NCBI GenBank assembly: GCA_017535945.1
Contig: JAFXTJ010000047.1
Span: 1 to 32,600 of the forward strand
DNA: 32,600 nt
From: Lachnospiraceae bacterium
GTDB lineage: Bacteria > Bacillota > Clostridia > Lachnospirales > Lachnospiraceae
Direction: 5' to 3'
In this document: positions 18,543 to 25,543 of the stretch, piece after piece
Position numbering within the stretch: position 1 is the first letter of the stretch
Layout: each line of letters begins with the position of its first letter
Translations under genes and position numbers: made by a program
Notes under the pieces: generated by a model
Database searches by the model: none
What the model was told of the DNA's origin: nothing
What the model saw: only the letters and a program-made list of their open reading frames with translations

Positions 18543-21128
18543 TTGAGACGCATGAAGATCGATGACAACTGGAAACTGTCGCTGGTGCGGGACAATCCCT
18601 GGCTGCCCCCCGGGCAGACGATCGGGACGGATCTGCCGGCCACGGTATACGGCACCCTGCTCGGGGCGGGACGGATCCCGGATCCCTTCGCCGGCGAGAA
18701 TGAACTGCAGCTGCTGCCTGTCATGGGGAATGATTTCGTGTTTGAGACTTCCTTCTCCCTGGACAGGGAGATGCTGTCCTCGGATGCCCTCACGATCGTT
18801 TTTTACGGGGTGGATACGCTCGGGGAGATCTGGCTCAACGGGATCGAACTGGGACAGACGAACAATATGCACCGGACATGGTGCTATGATATCACTGCGA
18901 TGGCTTCGGAGGAGAACAGACTCCGCGTGATCCTGCGTTCTCCCACACGCTATATCGAGGAGGCCAACCGCAGGGTTTATGCCGGCGGAGTGCCCGAGGC
19001 GATGGACGGCTATCCCCATCTGCGCAAGGCGCACTGCATGTTCGGATGGGATTGGGGCGCGCGTCTGCCCGACGCGGGGGTCTTCCGGTCCGTCGAAGTC
19101 ATTGCCCACAGAAAAGCAGACCTGAACCAGGTGCGTTTCTATCAGGAGCATGTCAAGACCGGGCGCGGGATCCGCGGCTATATCATCCCGGAAGTGCGTC
19201 TCCATGTGACGACCGAGGTCAATGTGTATGAGACCGGAGAGCCCGTGACACTCGGCGATGCGGAGGAACTCTATGAGCAGAAGCTCCGGATCGAAGTCAC
19301 GGCGGAATCCCCGGACGGCGCGGTCTATCATGTGACGGAAGGCCGCCGCGGCAGGATCCTGGACGACGACACCTCCACGGGCATCAGACAGATGATCCGG
19401 ATCCCGGATCCGAAACTCTGGTGGCCGAACGGGTACGGCGCGCAGCCGCTCTACACGGTGCGTGTGCGCCTCATTGACGATACCACCGGGGAGGAACTGG
19501 ATGTCCTCGAGCGCCGGATCGGTCTCAGGATCATGACCGTCAACCGGGATCCCGTGGCGGACGGCGGCAGAAATTTCGCGTTTAAGGTCAACGGACTCCA
19601 GATCTTTGCCAGAGGCGCCAATTATATCCCGGAGGACAATCTGCTCTCCAGAGTGACGGCTGCGCGTTCCCGCGCGCTTCTGGAGCAGGCGGTATGGGCA
19701 AATTACAACATGATCCGTGTCTGGGGAGGCGGCTATTATCCGGAAGACAGCTTCTACGATACCTGTGACGAACTGGGGCTCATCGTGTGGCAGGATCTGA
19801 TGTTTGCCTGCGCCAGCTATGAACTGGATGAGGAATTCGAGGAAACGATCCTTGCGGAGGTGCAGGATAATGTGCGCAGGCTCCGCCATCACGCCTGCCT
19901 CGGGATCTGGAGCGGCAACAACGAGGTGGAGAGCCAGGTCATCGACAACGCCTGGCGCCCCTCAAAGAAACAGCGTTCCGACTATATCAAGATCTTTGAA
20001 TATCTGTTCCCGAAGCTGCTCGCAAAGGAGGATCCGGACACCTTTTACTGGCCCAGTTCCCCTTCCTCCGGCGGCAATTTTGACGATCCGAACGCGGAGG
20101 ATGTCGGGGATGCGCATTATTGGGAGGTGTGGCACTACAACGTGCCCTTTACCGAATACAGGAAACACAGATTCCGTTTCCTGTCGGAATTCGGTTTTCA
20201 GTCCTTCCCCTGCCTGCGGACGATCCGCTCCTTTGCGGAGGAGGAGGACCTCAACATCTTCTCACGCGTGATGGAGATGCATCAGCGCAACACCGGGGCC
20301 AACGGCCGGCTGATGCTGTATCTTTCTTCCTATTATCTCTATCCGACGGATTTTGAGCAGCTCCTCTATGCCACGCAGATGCTGCAGGCGCAGGCGATCC
20401 GCTACGGTGTGGAGCATTTCCGCCGGATCCGCGGGACCTGCATGGGGACGCTGGTGTGGCAGTTCAATGATATTTCGCCCATGGCATCCTGGTCCGGGCT
20501 CGATCACTTCGGACGCCGCAAGGCCCTGCATTATGCCGAACGGCGGATGTTCGCACCGGTGCTGATCAGCTGCGAGGAACACGGTGAGGTGGATCAGAAG
20601 CCCTGGGCCAATACTCAGCCCCGGGAGATCCGGTTTACGGCGGCACTTCATGTGGCGAATGAGACAGACGAAGTGCTGACGGGAGCAGTCCGTTGGGCAC
20701 TGCGTGCGCCGGATTCCTCCATCCTCTCGCAGGGGGAGAAGGAGGTCAGGGTGCTGCCTTATGACGGCACATGGCTGGATGAGATCGATGCCGCACAGAT
20801 CGCCGGGGACCGGTTCGATCCGCGGGATGTTCATCTGGAATACGCATTTGTTAAGGATGGGCAGGTCCTGTCCTCCGGGTCCGTGCTGTTCTGTGCGCCC
20901 AAGCATTACCGTTACCGCGATCCCGGACTCCGGGTCACAAGGGACGGGGATACGGTCATCGTGCAGTCCGATGCTTATGCGGGAGGGGTCTGTATCATGG
21001 ACGGAGAAGAACCCGCCCTCTGCAGTGACAATTTCTTCGATATGGAAGCGGGGGAGGTCTATGTCCGGCTTGAACGGGAACCCGCGCAGGAACTCCGGGC
21101 GGTGAGTGTTTATGGGATCGGGCGCTGA
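18543..21128 (+). CDS. Beta-mannosidase (glycoside hydrolase family 2)
   Basis: An 861-residue GH2 enzyme predicted to release mannose from the non-reducing end of beta-mannosides, such as mannan or glucomannan oligosaccharides. An N-terminal sugar-binding jelly-roll (about 1-190, with EIWLNGIELG and HCMFGWDWGARLPD) is followed by an immunoglobulin-like domain (about 195-330) and a TIM barrel (about 335-690). GNNEVE near residue 460 holds the acid/base Glu. FLSEFGFQSFP near residue 548 holds the probable nucleophile Glu. No signal peptide, so it is cytoplasmic and acts on imported oligosaccharides. The start is TTG 18543, because AGGAG at 18531 is seven bases from it but 16 from the internal ATG 18552. 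It follows the last pilin by 18 bases and is overlapped by trmK, so it sits in the same transcript. No sugar transporter lies nearby. Confidence 0.9.
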   Translation: MRRMKIDDNWKLSLVRDNPWLPPGQTIGTDLPATVYGTLLGAGRIPDPFAGENELQLLPVMGNDFVFETSFSLDREMLSSDALTIVFYGVDTLGEIWLNGIELGQTNNMHRTWCYDITAMASEENRLRVILRSPTRYIEEANRRVYAGGVPEAMDGYPHLRKAHCMFGWDWGARLPDAGVFRSVEVIAHRKADLNQVRFYQEHVKTGRGIRGYIIPEVRLHVTTEVNVYETGEPVTLGDAEELYEQKLRIEVTAESPDGAVYHVTEGRRGRILDDDTSTGIRQMIRIPDPKLWWPNGYGAQPLYTVRVRLIDDTTGEELDVLERRIGLRIMTVNRDPVADGGRNFAFKVNGLQIFARGANYIPEDNLLSRVTAARSRALLEQAVWANYNMIRVWGGGYYPEDSFYDTCDELGLIVWQDLMFACASYELDEEFEETILAEVQDNVRRLRHHACLGIWSGNNEVESQVIDNAWRPSKKQRSDYIKIFEYLFPKLLAKEDPDTFYWPSSPSSGGNFDDPNAEDVGDAHYWEVWHYNVPFTEYRKHRFRFLSEFGFQSFPCLRTIRSFAEEEDLNIFSRVMEMHQRNTGANGRLMLYLSSYYLYPTDFEQLLYATQMLQAQAIRYGVEHFRRIRGTCMGTLVWQFNDISPMASWSGLDHFGRRKALHYAERRMFAPVLISCEEHGEVDQKPWANTQPREIRFTAALHVANETDEVLTGAVRWALRAPDSSILSQGEKEVRVLPYDGTWLDEIDAAQIAGDRFDPRDVHLEYAFVKDGQVLSSGSVLFCAPKHYRYRDPGLRVTRDGDTVIVQSDAYAGGVCIMDGEEPALCSDNFFDMEAGEVYVRLEREPAQELRAVSVYGIGR

Positions 21129-21873
21129 TCACAAACTCTCCGAGCGGCTCAAGGCGGTAGCCTCCATGGCCAGGATGGCCGTAGAGGAACTGCGCGCCGG
21201 CCGCGAAACGGAGCGGATCTCTGTCGCGGATATCGGCACCGACCACGCGTATCTGCCCATCTTCCTCCTGCAGGATCATCTGGTGGACCGTGTGATCGCG
21301 TCGGACGCCAAAGAGGGGCCGCTGTCACGTGCCAGGAAGCATGTCGAGGAAGCGGGTCTGACAGAAGGGATCGAACTCAGGATCTCGGACGGTTTTGAAG
21401 CCTATACACCGGGAGAAGTGCAGGTGGCTGTTCTCTCCGGTATGGGGGGACGGCTCATTCAGCAGATCCTCACGGCACATTCGCCGCAGCTGCTGGGGAT
21501 CCGTCAGCTGATCCTGCAGCCCCAGTCGGAGGCCAAGGAACTGTGGCATTATCTCAAGGATACCGGCTGGCAGGTCATCGATGAACGGATGGTCTATGAG
21601 GATCAGAAATTCTATACGATGATGCGGGCTGTTCCGGCGGGGGGCAGCATCGTCCGGCAGACGGAGGATTTCGGTCAGTTTCTGTCGGCGGGCCGGGATG
21701 AGACATGGCATCTGTTCCTGGAGAAGGAAAAGGCGGCCAATCAGCAGCTCATCGAAAAGATCGAAGAGCAGAACGGACCGAAAAAGCGTCTGGAGGAACT
21801 GACGCACAGGCAGCAGAACATCGACGCGGCTCTGTCTGTTTTCCGGAATGACAGGAAAAGCGGAGGAGAATGA
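21112..21873 (+). CDS. trmK: tRNA (adenine22-N1)-methyltransferase
   Basis: A 253-residue SAM-dependent methyltransferase of the TrmK family, which makes m1A22 in tRNA. The N-terminal Rossmann domain has the SAM-binding motif VADIGTDHAYLPIFL near residues 40-55, an acidic motif II (VIASDAKEGPLSRA), the family motif VLSGMGG near residue 115 and QPQSE near 145. A C-terminal coiled coil (about 195-240) is typical. ATG 21112 with GGTGAG five bases upstream is preferred over GTG 21106. It overlaps the end of the beta-mannosidase by 17 bases. In Bacillus and many Clostridia trmK sits just downstream of the dnaG-sigA pair and before the Nif3 gene, so its place here is conserved except for the inserted pilus block. 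Confidence 0.92.
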   Translation: MGSGADHKLSERLKAVASMARMAVEELRAGRETERISVADIGTDHAYLPIFLLQDHLVDRVIASDAKEGPLSRARKHVEEAGLTEGIELRISDGFEAYTPGEVQVAVLSGMGGRLIQQILTAHSPQLLGIRQLILQPQSEAKELWHYLKDTGWQVIDERMVYEDQKFYTMMRAVPAGGSIVRQTEDFGQFLSAGRDETWHLFLEKEKAANQQLIEKIEEQNGPKKRLEELTHRQQNIDAALSVFRNDRKSGGE

Positions 21874-22655
21874 TGCAGCTGACGGAACTCATGGCACAAC
21901 TGGAGGAACTTGCGCCGGCGCGTTTCGCGATGGAGTATGACAATGTGGGTCTGCTCTGCGGCAGAAAAGAGCGCGAGGTCCGCCGGGTGTTCATTGCCCT
22001 GGATGCGACGGATGAAGCGGTGGATGAAGCGATCCGCGCCGGAGCCGATCTGCTGCTGACCCATCACCCGCTGATCTTTCACGGGATCAAACGGGTGACG
22101 GAGGACGATGTGATCGGCCGCAGGCTGGTACGCCTCATTGAGAATGATATCAGTTATTTCGCCATGCATACGAATTTTGATGTCATGGGCATGGCGGATG
22201 CCGCTGCGGATGAACTGGATCTGACGGACAGACAGGTGCTGGAAGTGACCTGGGAGGATGAACTCTCAACCGAAGGGATCGGCAGGATCGGCGGTCTGCC
22301 CCGGGAGATGTCCCTCAGACAGTGTGCGGAATACGTCAAGAGTGTTTTCGGGATCGATGCACTCCGGATCTTCGGCGATCCGGAGAAGCCCGTACGCAAG
22401 GCTGCCGTATGTCCCGGCTCCGGTCGCAGTGTCATCGGCGAAGCGCTGGAAAAGCAGGCGGATGTGCTGATCACGGGGGACATCGATCATCATACCGGGA
22501 TCGACGCGGTCGCTGCCGGACTTACGATCATCGACGCCGGTCATTACGGCCTTGAGAAACTCTTCATCCCCTATATGCAGGCGGTGTTTTTGAGACAGAT
22601 GCCCTCTCTGGAGGTGATCTGCGCCACGGACCGGGCACCGTTTCTGACGGTGTGA
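21870..22655 (+). CDS. Nif3-like dinuclear metal-centre protein (DUF34)
   Basis: A 261-residue protein of the Nif3/YqfO family, metal-binding and of debated function (GTP cyclohydrolase I type 2 in older annotations). The N-terminal part has LLTHHPLIFHG, giving metal-binding histidines near residues 64-71, and FAMHTNFD near 95. The C-terminal part has ITGDIDHH and DAGHYGLEKL, giving His and Glu ligands near residues 223-228. It is the short form, without the extra inserted domain found in Bacillus YqfO. GGAGG at 21862 suits the second ATG at 21873 slightly better than ATG 21870. The start overlaps the trmK stop. The linkage to trmK is conserved in Firmicutes. Confidence 0.92.
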   Translation: MMQLTELMAQLEELAPARFAMEYDNVGLLCGRKEREVRRVFIALDATDEAVDEAIRAGADLLLTHHPLIFHGIKRVTEDDVIGRRLVRLIENDISYFAMHTNFDVMGMADAAADELDLTDRQVLEVTWEDELSTEGIGRIGGLPREMSLRQCAEYVKSVFGIDALRIFGDPEKPVRKAAVCPGSGRSVIGEALEKQADVLITGDIDHHTGIDAVAAGLTIIDAGHYGLEKLFIPYMQAVFLRQMPSLEVICATDRAPFLTV

Positions 22656-22658
22656 CGC

Positions 22659-24038
22659 ATGTCTTTTACTTCCGCGGTTTTTGCCCTGTTCCTGCCTGCG
22701 GCTTTTATCCTCTATTGGGGATTGCCGGAGCGATTCTCCGCATGGGCACTGCTTCTCCTGAATGTCATCTTCTACGCGTTTGCCGGACCGGTCTATCTGA
22801 TCTTTCTGGTATATGAGACGCTGCTGTCCTATGCGGCCGGGCGTCGCATCGCCGGGGAAACGGAGGGGAAACGGTCCGCATGCGGTCTGTTTATTGCGGC
22901 GCTTCTCGCACCGCTGGTCATCTATAAGGCATTGGGGTTCATGGACAGGGGGATCCTCATTCCCGTCGGACTGTCCTTCTACACGTTCCAGGCGGTGGGG
23001 TATCTGGCCGACATCCGCAGCGGACGCTTCGGCGGATCCGCCTCTCTGCGGGAACATGCGCTGTTCATGACTTTTTTCCCGCAGCTGCTCGCAGGGCCGA
23101 TCCCGCGCGGGGAGAAACTCGCGGGGCAGTTTGCCGCGCGCGCGCCGTTTTCGTATGATCTTGCTGCCGCCGGTCTGCGCAGGTTCCTGTGGGGGCTCTT
23201 CAAGAAGCTGACCGTGGCCGATCTGTTCGCCGCGCTGATCGCGGGGGTGTTTGCGCACCCGGAGAATTACCGCGGTTTTATCCTCGTTCTGGCCGCGGTC
23301 TTTTTCTCCTTTCAGATCTACTGCGATTTTTCCGCTTATTCCGACATGGCGATCGGCACCGCGGCGCTTTTCGGCATCCGGCTGGAGGAGAACTTCAGAA
23401 GGCCGTATCTGGCGGATTCGGTGCGGGATTTCTGGTCCAGATGGCATATCTCCCTCTCCGAATGGTTCCGCGACCGCGTCTATATCCCGCTCGGCGGAAA
23501 CCGTCGGGGACGGGCGAGGAGCGACTGCAATCTCCTCGTCACCATGCTGGTGAGCGGCCTGTGGCATGGCTCCGGTCCTACCTTTCTCCTGTGGGGACTG
23601 CTCCATGGCCTGCTCCAGTTGATCGAACGGCACCTGCCGCAGCGGGGGAAGCAGCCGGAGAACCGTGCGATTCACGGCTTCCTGAAAGGCATCCGTGTCA
23701 TTTTTGTGTTCTACCTGGTGACGGCGGCCTGGATCTTCTTCCGGGCGGATTCCGTGTCGGGGGCGCTGGCGTTTTTCCGGTACGGTTTTACCGGCATCAC
23801 GCATCCCGTGTCCTATCTCAGGGACGGGATCGGCGCCTATCAGGAGAAAAAGACCACGCTGGTCCTGCTCGCGGTGGTCATCGGCACCGATCTTGCCTCG
23901 GAATACGGGAGACCGGTCGAATGGTTCCGGAAACTTCCTGCGGGCGTGCGGATGGCGGCAACGGTCGCTTTCCTGCTGTTCTTCTGGTTCATGCTGCCGG
24001 ATGTGCGGACCTCGCAGTTTTTGTACTTTTCCTTCTGA
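22659..24038 (+). CDS. MBOAT-family membrane O-acyltransferase
   Basis: A 459-residue polytopic membrane protein with about ten or more hydrophobic segments, of the AlgI/DltB-type MBOAT family. These move acyl groups, usually acetyl, from the cytoplasm onto a cell-surface polymer. Signature segments are PVGLSFYTFQAVGYL, MTFFPQLLAGPI, YCDFSAYSDMAIG, RPYLADSVRDFWSRWHISLS and LVSGLWHGSGPTFLLWGLLHG. WHGSG holds the conserved catalytic His near residue 303. The start ATG 22659 is three bases past the Nif3 stop and has no strong ribosome binding site, so translation is probably coupled. Its partner is the SGNH-like gene that follows, as in AlgI/AlgJ and DltB/DltD pairs. The polymer acylated is unknown; no polysaccharide cluster lies in this window. 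Confidence 0.92.
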   Translation: MSFTSAVFALFLPAAFILYWGLPERFSAWALLLLNVIFYAFAGPVYLIFLVYETLLSYAAGRRIAGETEGKRSACGLFIAALLAPLVIYKALGFMDRGILIPVGLSFYTFQAVGYLADIRSGRFGGSASLREHALFMTFFPQLLAGPIPRGEKLAGQFAARAPFSYDLAAAGLRRFLWGLFKKLTVADLFAALIAGVFAHPENYRGFILVLAAVFFSFQIYCDFSAYSDMAIGTAALFGIRLEENFRRPYLADSVRDFWSRWHISLSEWFRDRVYIPLGGNRRGRARSDCNLLVTMLVSGLWHGSGPTFLLWGLLHGLLQLIERHLPQRGKQPENRAIHGFLKGIRVIFVFYLVTAAWIFFRADSVSGALAFFRYGFTGITHPVSYLRDGIGAYQEKKTTLVLLAVVIGTDLASEYGRPVEWFRKLPAGVRMAATVAFLLFFWFMLPDVRTSQFLYFSF

Positions 24039-24053
24039 ATGTCGGGAGAGCGG

Positions 24054-24995
24054 ATGAAACGGTTTATCGGAAAATGTCTGTTATATACGGCGGTATCGGT
24101 GCTCACGGTGCTCGTCCTGAGTGCTGTTCTGTTCCTGTGCATCGCGCCGCAGTACTCGAAGGGTTATAACGCCTCGATCATCGATAAGATGGCGCGGCTG
24201 CGCAGTCTGGAGAGCCCGAAGATCGTGCTCGTCGGGGATTCCAATCTGGCTTACGGGATGGATTCCGCCGTGCTGGAGGAACGGTTCGGGATGCCGGTCG
24301 TGAATCTGGGACTGCACGGCGGCCTGGGAAACGAATTCCATGAGCGGATGGTATACGGAGAGATCGGAGAGGGGGATGTGATCGTTGTCTCGCATACGAG
24401 CTTCGGCGATCCCGGCGGCGTGAGCGAGCCGCTCCTGACCTGGATCACGGTGGAGGATCATTTTGACCTGTGGCCGGTCATCCCGGAACAGGGGCGTCTG
24501 AGAATGCTGAAGACGCTCCCGAAATACGCCGTCCGGTGCGCGGGCCTGGCGATCACGGGCAAGGGGAATCTCGCCACGAATGATACCTACCGGCGTGATG
24601 CCTTCAATGAATACGGCGATGTGGCGGCCTACCGTCCGGACGGGATCCATGAGAAAACCGGGGCGCCGCATACCGGTCTGCCCGGTGTCAGTGAGATCTG
24701 TGCCGGCAGACTGAACCGTCTGTATGAGGAGTGCCTGCGGAACAAAGCGTCCTGTTACATCACGGTCTATCCCGTGATGGATGACGGACAGGCGCCGTCG
24801 CCGGAAGCTTTTGATGAGGTCATGGCCGGACTGGAGGAATTGACCGACTGCCCGGTCATCTCCCGGTTTGCGGACTATTATTTCCCGCCGGAGTATTTCT
24901 TCAATACCGCTTATCATATGACCACGGACGGCGCACATGCCCGTGCGCTGCAGCTGGCGGACGATCTGGAGGCTGCGGGTGTGAGAGCACGCTGA
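24054..24995 (+). CDS. SGNH-like secreted partner of the MBOAT acyltransferase
   Basis: A 313-residue membrane-anchored extracytoplasmic protein. A single N-terminal hydrophobic helix (about residues 5-28) precedes a domain with VLVGDSNLAYGMDS, whose GDS Ser near residue 60 is the SGNH nucleophile position. Near the C-terminus AYHMTTDGAHAR supplies candidate His and Asp residues. This is the layout of AlgJ/AlgX- or DltD-like partners that complete transfer onto the polymer. ATG 24054 has GGGAG five bases away and is preferred to ATG 24039, which directly abuts the MBOAT stop. The gene ends the long run of overlapping genes that began at dgt. The domain is divergent, and the SGNH label rests on these motifs and on context. 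Confidence 0.82.
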   Translation: MKRFIGKCLLYTAVSVLTVLVLSAVLFLCIAPQYSKGYNASIIDKMARLRSLESPKIVLVGDSNLAYGMDSAVLEERFGMPVVNLGLHGGLGNEFHERMVYGEIGEGDVIVVSHTSFGDPGGVSEPLLTWITVEDHFDLWPVIPEQGRLRMLKTLPKYAVRCAGLAITGKGNLATNDTYRRDAFNEYGDVAAYRPDGIHEKTGAPHTGLPGVSEICAGRLNRLYEECLRNKASCYITVYPVMDDGQAPSPEAFDEVMAGLEELTDCPVISRFADYYFPPEYFFNTAYHMTTDGAHARALQLADDLEAAGVRAR

Positions 24996-25023
24996 CCGGG
25001 CGGCACGAGGCGGTATTTTCCGC

Positions 25024-25052
25024 TTTACATTCCCCGTTTTATGTGCTATGTT
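25024..25052 (+). promoter_or_regulatory. rpsO promoter
   Basis: TTTACA (25024-25029), a 17-base spacer and TATGTT (25047-25052) form a good sigma-A promoter. It starts 29 bases after the SGNH gene. The predicted start near 25059 gives rpsO a leader of about 130 bases. Confidence 0.75.
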
Positions 25053-25058
25053 AAGAGA

Positions 25059-25190
25059 GCCGCTCTGCGGTCGGAAGATGGCAGAGGGTGTACACATTGA
25101 TTACCCGTGCATCGGAGAGGGACACTCCAACCCCTGCGCTGCATCGGGCGCATGGACGGATGCAAGGCACCGTCAGGAAAGGAGAAACAC
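25059..25190 (+). promoter_or_regulatory. Structured rpsO leader, candidate S15 autoregulatory element
   Basis: The leader contains a CCGC/GCGG hairpin (25060-25070) and two copies of TGCATCGG (25108-25115 and 25140-25147). Both can pair with GATGCA at 25159-25164, giving two mutually exclusive stems. A strong AAAGGAG site follows at 25178-25184. Autoregulation of rpsO by S15 binding to its own leader is well known in several bacterial phyla, each with different structures. That this leader does so is inference. Confidence 0.5.
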
Positions 25191-25457
25191 ATGATCACCA
25201 AGGAGAAGAAGGCAGAGATCATCAGCAAGTTTGCCCGCGGGGACAAGGACACGGGATCCCCGGAGGTGCAGATCGCGATCCTCACGGAGCGCATCCGCGA
25301 GCTCAACGAGCACCTGTCCGTCAACCAGAAGGACCATCATTCCAGGAGAGGTCTGCTCAAGATGGTCGGTCAGCGCCGCAGGCTTCTGTCTTATCTGCAG
25401 AACAAGGACATCGAGCGCTATCGTAAGCTGATCGCGGAATTAGGTCTCCGCAAATAA
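25191..25457 (+). CDS. rpsO: 30S ribosomal protein S15
   Basis: An 88-residue protein of normal S15 length. Diagnostic segments are [14 protein letters not shown] near residue 23, [19 protein letters not shown] near residues 35-55 and [16 protein letters not shown] to the end. S15 is a primary binder of 16S rRNA helices H20-H22 and starts assembly of the platform. ATG 25191 with AAAGGAG seven bases upstream is the right start; the in-frame upstream GTG at 25107 belongs to the leader. It is followed by pnp, the common order in bacteria. Confidence 0.98.
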   Translation: MITKEKKAEIISKFARGDKDTGSPEVQIAILTERIRELNEHLSVNQKDHHSRRGLLKMVGQRRRLLSYLQNKDIERYRKLIAELGLRK

Positions 25458-25470
25458 TTCACGTACACAA

Positions 25471-25496
25471 CGGCCCGTGCCATGACGCGCGGGCCG
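25471..25496 (+). other. rpsO-pnp intergenic hairpin
   Basis: A 9-bp stem (25471-25479 with 25488-25496) closes an 8-base loop in the gap between rpsO and pnp. No T-run follows. It matches in position the RNase-processed or attenuating structures known between these genes in other bacteria, but it is not a full terminator. Confidence 0.55.
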
Positions 25497-25543
25497 CTTG
25501 AAGATGCAGACGAAGAAGAGAAGAAGGGAAAAGGAAGAGAAAA

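Noticed and set aside
24996..25026. Possible terminator after the SGNH gene (short stem 25008-25013 with 25020-25025)
   Set aside because: Only six base pairs with one G-U and only three T residues, and it overlaps the rpsO -35 box; too weak to call.
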